A stretch of DNA of 44,001 bases from Acidimicrobiaceae bacterium (GCA_027306525.1 DAHUZM010000003.1:1-44001); one strand, 5' to 3'. Positions 10,920-18,948 are shown, counted from the first letter of the stretch. Notes: generated by a model not told the origin, from the letters alone. Made by a program: numbers and translations.

Positions 10920-12019
10920 TCGCCGAGAACGCGCTCTTTGCCGATCTCGGCAAGATCTTCCACCCGCTGTTCGTCGCCATTGGCTGGGCGCTCGCCGTGA
11001 TCTATGGCGTCATTCCGAACTACGCAATCGCCATCGCCCTATTGACCATCATCATCATGTTGCTGCTCACACCACTAACGGTCAAGAGCCAGCGCTCGAT
11101 GATCGCGATGTCCGCTTTGCAACCGGAGATCAAGAAGCTACAAGCCAAGTATAAGGGGCCGGAGAACCGTCAGAAGCTCAATGAAGAGCTCATGGCTCTG
11201 TATAAGGAGAAGGGAATAAATCCGGCGGGAAGCTGTCTGCCGATGTTCCTCCAGATGCCCTTCCTGATCTTGTTGTATGACACGATCAAAGGGCTGGTCA
11301 ACGTGGTGACGGTCAAGACGACCAAGATCGTCAACGGTGTCTCGCACACCGTGACGACCCAGGTTGTTCAGCCGCGGTACATCCCCCAACAGCCCGCGCA
11401 CGCCCACTCGGTATCGCTGACGCACAAGCTGTACGTCAACCTGGTCGCAAGTCATGGCCACATGATTTCCTTCGGGATGGACCTTGCCAACAAGCCATTC
11501 GGGCACGGTCTCTCCGGCCCTCAGCGGATCCCATTCTTCGCATTCGTGGCGGTTGCGGTCGGGCTTCAGTACTTCCAAATGCGGCAAATGAACGTGCGTA
11601 ATACGCAAGCTGCACCCAACAAGCAGATGCAGACTATGCAAAAAGTAACCCCGATTCTTTTTGCGTACATTTACTTTTTAGTGCCAGCCGCAGTCGTTAT
11701 CTATATAATTGTTTCGACGCTGATTCGTATCGTGACTCAGGACATCATGTATCGAACGGGGATGATCCAAGTTGGCGGTGCGGAGCGGTCAATCGCGGGT
11801 GCAAAGGGGGCCGTGGGAGGTGTCCCTGCACCGGCGTTGGTCGAGGACACCGGTGCCGCGCCCTCCGAGGCGACCGGGACGAAGCGGAACGGTTCGCCCT
11901 CCCGTGGTCCGAGCACGGCTCGCAACGGGAAGGCATCCGTGAGCGGTAGTACCAATGGTGCGAAGCCAAGACCGACGCATCCACGCGCTCGGGGAAAGCG
12001 ACCACGGAAGGCTCGTTAG
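10916..12019 (+). CDS. yidC: Membrane protein insertase YidC/Oxa1
   Basis: Insertase for membrane proteins (367 residues). It has hydrophobic segments at about 15-58, a charged hairpin around 70-100 (EIKKLQAKYKG, LMALYKEKGINPAGS), then membrane segments near 108-125, 205-222 and 246-275. There is no large E. coli-type periplasmic domain, as usual in Gram-positives. The C-terminus is a basic Ser/Arg-rich tail (about 300-367) that could contact ribosomes. GTG start overlaps yidD. Oddity: the last membrane-segment region (about 11640-11720) is very A/T-rich for this genome, with a TTA codon at 11678 and an ATA codon shortly after, unlike the rest of the gene. Confidence 0.94.
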   Translation: MIAENALFADLGKIFHPLFVAIGWALAVIYGVIPNYAIAIALLTIIIMLLLTPLTVKSQRSMIAMSALQPEIKKLQAKYKGPENRQKLNEELMALYKEKGINPAGSCLPMFLQMPFLILLYDTIKGLVNVVTVKTTKIVNGVSHTVTTQVVQPRYIPQQPAHAHSVSLTHKLYVNLVASHGHMISFGMDLANKPFGHGLSGPQRIPFFAFVAVAVGLQYFQMRQMNVRNTQAAPNKQMQTMQKVTPILFAYIYFLVPAAVVIYIIVSTLIRIVTQDIMYRTGMIQVGGAERSIAGAKGAVGGVPAPALVEDTGAAPSEATGTKRNGSPSRGPSTARNGKASVSGSTNGAKPRPTHPRARGKRPRKAR

Positions 12020-12022
12020 TTC

Positions 12023-12964
12023 GTGGAGTGGGTTGAGATTTCGGGCACGACGCTCGAGGAAGCCAAGGAAGTCGCGTTGGAGCAACTCGGGGTGTCCGAG
12101 GCCGACGCAGAGATCATTGTTCTTGCAGAGCCGAAGGTCGGTCTTTTCGGGAGGACCCGGGGGGAAGCGCGGGTCCGTGCCCGCGTGCAGCCGGTCGGCC
12201 CACGGCCGAAGCGCCAGCGACGCCAACGCCGCGCCGGAAGCGGACACGGGGAGGGCGCGAGCGTCCGAAATGGGGATCGACGCAAGCCGCAGGCATCGAA
12301 TGCGCCGAGTGAGCGCGCCGAGCCACCCACGACCTCGGAGAGCCGTCAGCCGGACGGGGCCGGGGGAACGTCACGCTCGCGGCGCTCAAGAAGATCGAGG
12401 GGTTCGGGGAGACAGCGGCCAACCGAGACGAGCGGTGCGGCGGAGCGGTCCGGAACGGTGGAAGTTCGACGGGACAAGGAGGCCGAGATGGCCGAAGGCA
12501 TCACCTTAGAGGAGCAGGCCGAGGCCGCGAAGGCCTTCATGGAGGGTCTTCTGGAGGTCTACGGTTACGAGGCGACGGTCGAGACCCGGGTCCTGGATGA
12601 GGACACCGTCGAGGTCGCCGCGAACGGCGATGAGCTGGGTTTGCTCGTCGGACCTCGTGGCTCGACATTGGCGGCTCTGCAGGACGTGACGCGAACGGTG
12701 GTCCAGCATCGCTTCCCCACTCGAACCGACCGGATCGTGGTTGACGTCGCCGGGTATCGGCAGCGTCGGGTCGCGGCACTGCAACGCTTCACGAAGCAGA
12801 TTGCGGATGAGGTGCTGGAGTCGGGCTCCGAGAGGGCACTCGAGCCGATGTCCCCCGCGGACCGGAAGGTCGTCCACGACACGGTGAATGAGATTGAGGG
12901 GCTTACGACTCGTTCCGAGGGGGAGGACGCAGCTCGTCACGTGGTGATCGGACCGACTGGATAG
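12023..12964 (+). CDS. khpB: RNA-binding protein KhpB (Jag/SpoIIIJ-associated)
   Basis: Three-part protein of 313 residues. Residues 1-55 form a Jag_N domain (GTTLEEAKEVALEQLGV, VGLFGRTRGEARVRARV). An Arg/Ser/Gly-rich disordered linker covers about 56-155. A KH domain (about 165-240, with GLLVGPRGSTLAALQ) precedes an R3H domain (about 245-305, ending TRSEGEDAARHVVIGP). KhpB binds RNA and affects cell division and elongation in Gram-positives. The linker is longer than usual. GTG starts three bases after the yidC stop, and the stop abuts the rsmG start, so it belongs to the same operon. Confidence 0.92.
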   Translation: MEWVEISGTTLEEAKEVALEQLGVSEADAEIIVLAEPKVGLFGRTRGEARVRARVQPVGPRPKRQRRQRRAGSGHGEGASVRNGDRRKPQASNAPSERAEPPTTSESRQPDGAGGTSRSRRSRRSRGSGRQRPTETSGAAERSGTVEVRRDKEAEMAEGITLEEQAEAAKAFMEGLLEVYGYEATVETRVLDEDTVEVAANGDELGLLVGPRGSTLAALQDVTRTVVQHRFPTRTDRIVVDVAGYRQRRVAALQRFTKQIADEVLESGSERALEPMSPADRKVVHDTVNEIEGLTTRSEGEDAARHVVIGPTG

Positions 12965-13609
12965 GTGGTGCTCCAGCCCGCCGACGTGCCGGCGGCCGTG
13001 TTTGAGGTTCTTTCAGATGGCCAGGCTCAGGGCCTGATCGGTGCAGGGCCGTTGGCGCCTCACGTGCGTCATGCACTGGGCTTTCTGGTGGCCGTTCGCC
13101 TTGCTGGACTCCCCGATGCAGCAAGCCTCACCCGAGTTGCCGATCTGGGGTCGGGTGCCGGGATACCCGGCCTGGTGCTTGCGAGTGTGCTGCCCGACGT
13201 TCCGTTCACCTTGATCGAGGGCTCCGCTCGCCGGGCTGCCTTCTTGAGGTCTGGAGCGGCCCGCATTGGCCTGCTGGACCGGGTCACGGTGCTTGGTGAG
13301 CGCGCTGAGGTGATCGGGCACGATCCGTCGTTCCGGGGCCACTATTCCATGGTGGTGGCTCGCGCATTTGGAGCTCCGGGGGCGACCGCGGAGTGCGGTG
13401 CACCGCTCCTGGCGGCTGGTGGTTGTTTGGTGGTGTCCGAGCCGCCCGAGGTCCGTTCGGAGGTGCGATGGCCCTCCGCTGGGCTCGCGGCCCTGGGGCT
13501 TCACCTTGAGGGTTCGATGGCCGGGTACGCCGTGCTCTCGGCGGAGCGCCTGTGCTCCCCCAGGTACCCCCGCCGTGTCGGCATCCCTCGAAAGCGGCCG
13601 CTCTTCTGA
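12965..13609 (+). CDS. rsmG: 16S rRNA (guanine-527-N7)-methyltransferase RsmG (GidB)
   Basis: SAM-dependent methyltransferase that makes m7G527 in 16S rRNA; loss of it gives low-level streptomycin resistance in several bacteria. The SAM motif DLGSGAGIPGL is at residues 60-70, followed by the acidic ribose-binding IEGSARRAAFL. 214 residues, normal length. The GTG start directly follows the khpB stop. It is the last gene before the parS-bearing spacer. The C-terminal part is less conserved. Confidence 0.92.
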   Translation: MVLQPADVPAAVFEVLSDGQAQGLIGAGPLAPHVRHALGFLVAVRLAGLPDAASLTRVADLGSGAGIPGLVLASVLPDVPFTLIEGSARRAAFLRSGAARIGLLDRVTVLGERAEVIGHDPSFRGHYSMVVARAFGAPGATAECGAPLLAAGGCLVVSEPPEVRSEVRWPSAGLAALGLHLEGSMAGYAVLSAERLCSPRYPRRVGIPRKRPLF

Positions 13610-13615
13610 GACGGA

Positions 13616-13631
13616 TGTTCCACGTGAAACG
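13616..13631. promoter_or_regulatory. parS: parS centromere-like site 1
   Basis: TGTTCCACGTGAAACG matches the bacterial parS consensus TGTTTCACGTGAAACA at 14 of 16 positions, keeping the CACGTG centre. It lies seven bases after the rsmG stop codon. ParB encoded at 15499-16413 would bind here and spread. Confidence 0.75.
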
Positions 13632-14138
13632 GATCGTGGGGATCGCGCAGAGCGCTGGGAGGCGGTCCAGCGGGCACGGCACCCCCGTCCAAGGCGCGGG
13701 CTGGCACGTCGGGTTCCTCGCCCGACGGAACCGGGTCTGCGACGCGTGTGCGGCCCGATATTTGACGGCCGATCGGGAGCTCCACCAGAATCGCGCCAGC
13801 GAGCTGGCAAGGTCGCCCGAGGTCGGCCGCTTCGGAGGGAATCGATCCTGTGGCATGGAGCCGTCCTCGACGCCACCTGGGGTTGCCCGTGTCGAATGCA
13901 AAGAGGCTTTGGGGCCGCGGCGCAGGAGGCTCTCGCCGAGGTCAAGCACCGGCTTCGCCGGGGGAACTGCACCTCGGTCGGCGGCGGAACGCCAAGGTGG
14001 GGCGCCCTTGAGGGATCGTTGCGGAGGTCCCCCGTCGGGGCGAGCGTGGTGGCGAGCCGACTAGCCTGACGCCTGGGCAATGTGGTCGTGCCTCATCATG
14101 TGAAGCAAGAGATCGCTCGGCACATTCGGCCCCGGTGG
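13632..14138. other. Gene-free spacer between the two parS sites
   Basis: About 500 bases without a gene I can support. Open frames exist on both strands (for example ATG 13615 to 14064, 149 residues), but their translations are Arg/Gly/Pro-rich, show no domain, and are expected by chance at this G/C content. The last part (14070 onward) becomes A/T-richer before parS site 2 and the parA start. It may simply be the ParB-loaded centromere zone or a decayed gene. Confidence 0.5.
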
Positions 14139-14154
14139 GGTTTCACGTGAAACA
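14139..14154. promoter_or_regulatory. parS: parS centromere-like site 2
   Basis: GGTTTCACGTGAAACA matches the parS consensus at 15 of 16 positions; the inner 14 bases GTTTCACGTGAAAC (14140-14153) are a perfect palindrome. It lies 90 bases upstream of parA, where ParB binding could also influence parAB transcription. Confidence 0.85.
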
Positions 14155-14243
14155 AATGCCAAAACAAACCTTCGGAATGCCTTGATTCCCGACAAGCATC
14201 AAGCGAGGATTGAGATCGTGCCAGGACTGGCAGAGATCGACTG

Positions 14244-15524
14244 ATGCCCTTCTTGCGTCGCAACAAGAATCGGTCAACCCCCCCGCCTCCGCCGACTGAG
14301 CCACAGGTGGAGGAGCGCTTCTTCGAAGAGCAGGAGGAAGAGCCGTCGCCGACTCCGAGCTCCGAAGCGCCCGTGGCGCAACTTGCCGAGCCCGAGGTCG
14401 AACCTGAGCCCCTTCCGGAGTCCGCCGAGGTGCACGACCCCGAGCCGCAAGGCCCACTGGTTGGGGACGCGTCGCCCTCAGAGGACTCCGCTCCTGAGCC
14501 GGAGATCGACACGACCACTTCGCCAGCGGCGGCCAGTCCGCTCCCCCGCTCCCCGGCGCCCGAGAGTCCATTGCCAACCGCGGTGACGGTCCCCGAGCCG
14601 ACGCCGTCCGAGCCGGCCCCCGCACCCACTCGCGCTCCAGCCCATGCTCGCGCCTCATCACTGGACAACTTCGCCGAACGCGCGCAGGTCGCGATGGGCA
14701 AACTCGCGGATCTGCCTTCGGGCAACGGGGCACGAGGCAGACGACCGCTGCCGCGGGTCATGGCGATTGCCAACCAGAAGGGCGGTGTCGGAAAGACGAC
14801 AACGACGGTCAATCTCGGTGCAGCACTCTCAGAGCTCGACTACCGCGTTCTGGTGGTCGACCTTGATCCACAGGGAAATGCCACCAGCGGGCTGGGGATC
14901 GACACGAGGAATTTCGAGTCGTCGATGTACGACGTCATCATGCGAGATGCGCCCATCGAAGACTGCATCGAACCCACGAGCGTTCAAAACCTCTTTGTGA
15001 CACCAGCAACGATCGACCTCGCCGGCGTCGAGATCGAATTGGTGAGTGCCTTCAGCCGGGAGCTCAAGCTCAAGCGTGCGATCGAGACGGTCGTCGACGA
15101 CTTCGACTTCGTGCTGATCGACTGCCCACCTTCGCTCGGGCTACTGACGATCAACGGCTTAGCAGCGGCGACAGAGGTGCTCGTTCCGATCCAGTGCGAG
15201 TACTACGCACTCGAGGGTTTGAGTCAACTCTTGCGCAATGTGCAACTCGTGGCTTCGAACCTCAACACGGGACTCGAGATCAGCGCCATCGTGCTGACCA
15301 TGTTTGACGCTCGCACGAGATTGGCGATCGATGTGGCCGACGAAGTACGCAGTCATTTCAAGGAAGTGGTCTGCCGAAGCATCATCCCGAGGACGGTTCG
15401 GCTCTCCGAGGCGCCGTCCTTCGGACAGCCGATCACGGTGTTCGACCCCAGCTCCCGTGGCGCGGTTGCCTACAGGGAGCTGGCAAAGGAGGTAAGCGAT
15501 GGCGCGCCGAAGCGGTCTGGGTAA
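14244..15524 (+). CDS. parA: Chromosome partitioning ATPase ParA (Soj) with long acidic, Pro-rich N-terminal extension
   Basis: Walker-type ATPase that binds DNA non-specifically and moves ParB-parS complexes. The ParA core starts near residue 171. It has the deviant Walker A KGGVGKTT (179-186), VVDLDPQGNATSG, and LIDCPPSLGLLT with the family Asp. In front is an unusual 170-residue extension, rich in Pro, Glu and Ser (repeated EPEVEPEP-like stretches) and starting with basic MPFLRRNKNR. ATG 14244 is used because the frame is open and the extension has a uniform composition. Internal ATG codons at 14694 (residue 151) and 14760 (residue 173) could start a standard-length protein. It overlaps parB by 26 bases. 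The extension suggests a tether or polar-anchor role, but that is inference. Confidence 0.9.
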   Translation: MPFLRRNKNRSTPPPPPTEPQVEERFFEEQEEEPSPTPSSEAPVAQLAEPEVEPEPLPESAEVHDPEPQGPLVGDASPSEDSAPEPEIDTTTSPAAASPLPRSPAPESPLPTAVTVPEPTPSEPAPAPTRAPAHARASSLDNFAERAQVAMGKLADLPSGNGARGRRPLPRVMAIANQKGGVGKTTTTVNLGAALSELDYRVLVVDLDPQGNATSGLGIDTRNFESSMYDVIMRDAPIEDCIEPTSVQNLFVTPATIDLAGVEIELVSAFSRELKLKRAIETVVDDFDFVLIDCPPSLGLLTINGLAAATEVLVPIQCEYYALEGLSQLLRNVQLVASNLNTGLEISAIVLTMFDARTRLAIDVADEVRSHFKEVVCRSIIPRTVRLSEAPSFGQPITVFDPSSRGAVAYRELAKEVSDGAPKRSG

Positions 15525-16413
15525 GGGTCTCGGGGCCCTCATCCCAACCGAGCTCCCTGGGCAGCCGACGTCGGCACTCAGAGAGGTGCCGATCTCCGAC
15601 ATCCGGCCGAACGCGCGCCAACCCCGGACCTATTTCGACGAGGAGGCTATGTCCGCACTGGCGGCCTCCATCCGCGAGCTCGGCGTCCTCCAGCCGGTGC
15701 TGGTGAAGGAGCTGACGGAGGAGCCGGAGACCTACGAGCTGATCGCGGGGGAGCGCCGTTGGCGGGCCGCCCGCCGGGCCGGGCTTCAGACAATTCCGGT
15801 GCTGGCGCAGTCCGATGCCGGGGACGTCCAAAGCCTCGAGCAGGCACTGGTGGAGAATCTCCATCGCGAAGACCTCAACCCCCTCGAGGAAGCGGCTGCC
15901 TATCAACAGCTGATCGATGACTTCTCCTTCACCCATGAGCAGGTCGCCAAACGGGTGGGAAAGAGCCGGGCATCGGTCACCAACACCCTTCGCCTCCTCC
16001 AGCTCCCCGCCGGGGTGCAACGGGCGCTCGCCGACTCCACGATCAGCGCCGGGCACGCTCGGGCGCTCCTCGGTACCCCCGATCGGACACTGCAGGAGGC
16101 GCTCGTCGCGCGCATCATTGCCGAGGGGCTGACGGTTCGAGCGGTTGAAGACGAGATCCGCGACCTGCAAGAACGCGCCGCTGCGGCAGCAGAGCCGCCT
16201 GGTAGTACCCTTGGTACTACCAGGCGGGCGGCGGCTCCCCGGCGGTTACCCGAGCCGGGATTGCTCGAGCTCGAGGAGCTCCTCGCGGCATTCCTCAACA
16301 CAAGGGTGAAGGTTGACATGAGGAACCGGCGGGGGAGACTCGTGATCGAGTTCGCCACCCTTGAAGACCTGGAGCGGATCTACCGCGCAATGGTCAGCTC
16401 GACGGCCACCTGA
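15499..16413 (+). CDS. parB: Chromosome partitioning protein ParB (Spo0J), CTP-dependent DNA clamp
   Basis: Binds parS, spreads as a CTP-fuelled clamp and loads SMC. 304 residues. The N-terminal nucleotide-binding region contains GERRWRAARRAG (84-95) and ENLHREDLNPLEEA (120-133). The HTH that reads parS spans about 144-172 (THEQVAKRVGKSRASVTNTL). A linker (about 225-252) leads to a C-terminal dimer domain (about 253-304). The basic N-terminal RRSGLGKGLGALI is the ParA-stimulating segment. The start overlaps the end of parA with AAGGAGG upstream. Oddity: the linker codons include a perfect 15-bp palindrome at 16195-16227. Confidence 0.95.
   Translation: MARRSGLGKGLGALIPTELPGQPTSALREVPISDIRPNARQPRTYFDEEAMSALAASIRELGVLQPVLVKELTEEPETYELIAGERRWRAARRAGLQTIPVLAQSDAGDVQSLEQALVENLHREDLNPLEEAAAYQQLIDDFSFTHEQVAKRVGKSRASVTNTLRLLQLPAGVQRALADSTISAGHARALLGTPDRTLQEALVARIIAEGLTVRAVEDEIRDLQERAAAAAEPPGSTLGTTRRAAAPRRLPEPGLLELEELLAAFLNTRVKVDMRNRRGRLVIEFATLEDLERIYRAMVSSTAT
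16195..16227. repeat. Perfect 15-bp inverted repeat inside parB
   Basis: CCGCCTGGTAGTACC (16195-16209) and GGTACTACCAGGCGG (16213-16227) are exact reverse complements separated by CTT. The element sits in the ParB interdomain linker and encodes PPGSTLGTTRR. In RNA it would form a very stable hairpin. I saw no second copy in the window. Confidence 0.85.
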
Positions 16414-16569
16414 CCTTGCACCTGGGCTTTTCCCGTCCTCGGAACCGTGAAGCGTTTCTTCAGCTTCTTCCACAAGCTGTGCATGACGTTGTGGATTGTT
16501 GCGCTCGTCGTGTAGTTGAGGTTTTGTTCCGCGTGTCGACGGGGGCATGACCGATTCGTCACGCCGACA

Positions 16570-17490
16570 TCACTCCCAAATCGTCCGTGACCACGCCTCG
16601 ACCGCCTCCGCCAATGCGTTGGCCAGGTCCTTCGCGTGTTCGGTCACGGTGAGCGGGCCCAGCTCGACGAGGACCGCCGGCATCCGGGTCTCGCGGAGCA
16701 AGGGGACAGACATGCCCCGCGTTCCCCGGTCGGTGACACCGAGCGAGCGTGGCACCACCGCCTGGATGATCTCTGCCAGCCGGCGCCCGCCCTCGGACTC
16801 GGTCCTGTACCCCGCGTAATACGCGGTCGCACAGCCATCGAGCTCTGGGTCGAGGCGAAGCCCTACGAGCACGTCGGCCTCACCTGCGTTGGCTTCCCGG
16901 GCTTGGATCGAGTCGTCGGGGTGGTGCATGGCGGTCACCCGTGCTCCCGAGGAGACCAGGCAGCGCCGGAGGGAAGAAAGCGTGGAGGCCAATCCGCCCG
17001 GCTCGCCGATGGCGACGTGCCGTCCGACGAGCGTGTGCGGAGCATTGCGCAGCGCCTCGCGCGCTCGGACGGCCGAGATGAGCTCGGTACGGCGATGCGC
17101 GGCCCGCATGCGCAGCAGTTCGCTCACGGTGATCGCCCCGGCGACGCCGTCGACCACGAGCCCGACGTTGCGCTGAAACTCGAGCACGCCCGTCTCGGTG
17201 AGGTCGCCGAAGATGCCGTCGACGCGACCGCTGTCGAATCCAAGTGCGCCGAGGCGCTGCTGGAGCTCCGCGACGTCGTCGCCCCGCAGCATGGGGGAGC
17301 GCCGAAACAGTGGACGATCGCCCAGCCGGAAACCAGCCTCTACCAGGGTCGACCACGTCTGTGTGCCGCACTCACCGTCGACCCGCAGGCCCCGACGGTG
17401 CTGAAAGGCCTCGACGGCCGCCCGCGTCGCGGGGCCGAAACGTCCAGGGTCGTCTTCGTCCGTGCTGAACCCGAGTTCGCCGAGCCGCAT
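16570..17490 (-). CDS. CwlM-like N-acetylmuramoyl-L-alanine amidase homologue, probably catalytically dead
   Basis: Two peptidoglycan-binding repeats come first (AVEAFQHRRGLRVDGECG; then ELQQRLGALGFDSGRVDGIF and VLEFQRNVGLVVDG). An Amidase_3-type domain follows, ending AVLVELGPLTVTEHAKDLA. The zinc-binding amidase signature DPGHGG is replaced by GEPGG, the loop carrying the second ligand is missing, and the third position reads VGLRLDPE without His; only the last Glu (VLVELG) remains. Mycobacterial CwlM is likewise a non-secreted regulator of MurA and a MurJ partner, and it also lies by trxA/trxB. The start is unresolved: ATG 17490 cuts into the first repeat, yet no ATG, GTG or TTG exists in frame between it and a point deep inside trxA. 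CTG 17538 is a candidate. Converges on parB with 156 bp between. Confidence 0.8.
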   Translation of the reverse strand: MRLGELGFSTDEDDPGRFGPATRAAVEAFQHRRGLRVDGECGTQTWSTLVEAGFRLGDRPLFRRSPMLRGDDVAELQQRLGALGFDSGRVDGIFGDLTETGVLEFQRNVGLVVDGVAGAITVSELLRMRAAHRRTELISAVRAREALRNAPHTLVGRHVAIGEPGGLASTLSSLRRCLVSSGARVTAMHHPDDSIQAREANAGEADVLVGLRLDPELDGCATAYYAGYRTESEGGRRLAEIIQAVVPRSLGVTDRGTRGMSVPLLRETRMPAVLVELGPLTVTEHAKDLANALAEAVEAWSRTIWE

Positions 17491-17552
17491 GCGCAGGTCT
17501 GCGACGACGATGCCCGATGCGCCCTCCGAGATCGGCAGGACGCGCTCGACCT

Positions 17553-17879
17553 CTACAGGTACGCGGAGATCTCCTGGAGGAGCTGTGCCTTGGGCTTCGC
17601 CCCCACGAGACGAGCCTTGGCCTCCCCGTCCTTGAAGAGGAGCAGGGTCGGGATGCTCATCACGTCGTAGCGACGCGTCACGTCCAGGCTGTCGTCCACG
17701 TTCAGCTTCGCGATCGAGATCTTTCCACCCTGTTCCTCGGCGATCTCCTCGAGGATCGGAGCGATCACCTTGCACGGCCCGCACCACTCGGCCCAGAAGT
17801 CGACCAAGACCGGAACTTCGGAGGCCTTGACATGCTCGTCAAACGTAGCGTCGTCGAGCTGCACGATCTTCCCGCTCAT
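17553..17879 (-). CDS. trxA: Thioredoxin
   Basis: Small disulfide reductant of the cytoplasm, 108 residues. The active site WCGPC is at residues 32-36 within VLVDFWAEWCGPCKVIAPIL, and the cis-proline loop SIPTLLLF follows. ATG 17879 is chosen over the longer open frame because GAGGGAGGA lies just upstream and the family starts here. It is followed on the same strand by the CwlM-like gene and preceded by trxB (99 bp away), the order also found in mycobacteria. Confidence 0.95.
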   Translation of the reverse strand: MSGKIVQLDDATFDEHVKASEVPVLVDFWAEWCGPCKVIAPILEEIAEEQGGKISIAKLNVDDSLDVTRRYDVMSIPTLLLFKDGEAKARLVGAKPKAQLLQEISAYL

Positions 17880-17978
17880 TGCTCCTCCCTCTGGCCGTGT
17901 CGGCCGTGGTCTTTCATGGAACCGGCCGAACCGGCACCCTCGAGTGAGCAACGTCGCTCGGGGCGGCGTTGTTCCCCA

Positions 17979-18938
17979 TCAGGAGCCTCGCGCCTCGAGG
18001 TAGCGCTCGGCATCGATGGCGGCCATGCAACCCGAGCCGGCGGCGGTGACCGCCTGGCGGTAGTAGTGGTCCTGCAGGTCGCCGCAGGCGAACACCCCCG
18101 CGACGCTGGTCAGCGAGCCGCCGAAGGTCTTGACATACCCCGTGTCGTCCATCTCGATCTGGCCCTTCACGATGCCGCTGTTCGGCTCGTGACCGATCGC
18201 CACGAAGAGGCCGCTGACCGGAAGGATCTCGCGGGCGCCGCTCACCGTGTCCTCGACGCGGAGGCCATGCATCTTCGAATCCCCGAGGACCTCGAGCACC
18301 CTTGAGTTCCACCGGATGTTGATCTTCTCGTTCGCAAAGGCGCGGTCCTGCATGATCTTGGACGCACGGAGCTGGTCGCGCCGGTGGATGAGCGTGAGGG
18401 AGTTGGCGAAGCGGGTGAGGAAGAGGGCCTCTTCGATCGCCGAGTCGCCACCGCCGACGACCGCAATGTCCTGCCCGCGGAAGAAGAACCCGTCACAGGT
18501 AGCGCAGGTCGACACGCCGTGGGACAAGAGGCGCTCCTCACCTGGCACCCCGAGCATGAGGGACTGGGCGCCCATGGCAAGGACGAGGGCCTCGACCGAG
18601 TACGTGGGCTCAGCGTCGTCGGCCCCGACCCAGACCGCGAACGGCGGGCCCGAGGACACATCGACCCTCGTGACCTTCGCGGTGTGGAGCTCCGCCCCGA
18701 ACCGAGCTGCCTGGGCCCGCATGGATCCCATGAGCTGGGGCCCGAGAATGCCCTCCTCGAAGCCCGGGTAGTTCTCGATCTCGGTGGTCAACATGAGCTG
18801 GCCTCCGGGCTGGTCACTCGTCGAGGACGGCTCGCCCTCGATCACGACCGGGGCGAGTTGCGCCCGGGCCGTGTAGATCGCCGCCGTCAGGCCGGCGGGG
18901 CCCGAGCCGGCGATGAGGACCTTGCGATGCTCGGTCAT
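17979..18938 (-). CDS. trxB: Thioredoxin reductase
   Basis: FAD/NADPH enzyme that reduces thioredoxin. 319 residues from ATG 18938. The FAD-binding GSGPAG is at residues 11-16, the redox centre CATC at 145-148, the NADPH-binding [10 protein letters not shown] just after it, and the C-terminal FAD motif [10 protein letters not shown] near 280. The longer open frame up to 19019 adds an unconserved stretch overlapping the small membrane protein upstream. It probably forms a unit with that gene (10 bp away) and with trxA. Confidence 0.95.
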   Translation of the reverse strand: MTEHRKVLIAGSGPAGLTAAIYTARAQLAPVVIEGEPSSTSDQPGGQLMLTTEIENYPGFEEGILGPQLMGSMRAQAARFGAELHTAKVTRVDVSSGPPFAVWVGADDAEPTYSVEALVLAMGAQSLMLGVPGEERLLSHGVSTCATCDGFFFRGQDIAVVGGGDSAIEEALFLTRFANSLTLIHRRDQLRASKIMQDRAFANEKINIRWNSRVLEVLGDSKMHGLRVEDTVSGAREILPVSGLFVAIGHEPNSGIVKGQIEMDDTGYVKTFGGSLTSVAGVFACGDLQDHYYRQAVTAAGSGCMAAIDAERYLEARGS

Positions 18939-18948
18939 CTTGACGCCT

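Noticed and set aside
13615-14064. 149-codon frame starting at an ATG that overlaps parS site 1 (MFHVKRIVG...)
   Set aside because: The MFHVKR start is only the parS sequence read as codons. The rest is Arg/Gly/Ser-rich without a domain or clear ribosome site, though its first third could not be excluded.
13013-14080. 355-codon leftward frame across rsmG and the parS spacer
   Set aside because: Runs antisense through rsmG and has low-complexity Arg/Pro composition; no recognisable domain.
17514-17787. Upstream extension of the CwlM-like frame to GTG 17787
   Set aside because: It would overlap nearly all of trxA in another frame; the extra residues are a shadow of thioredoxin codons.
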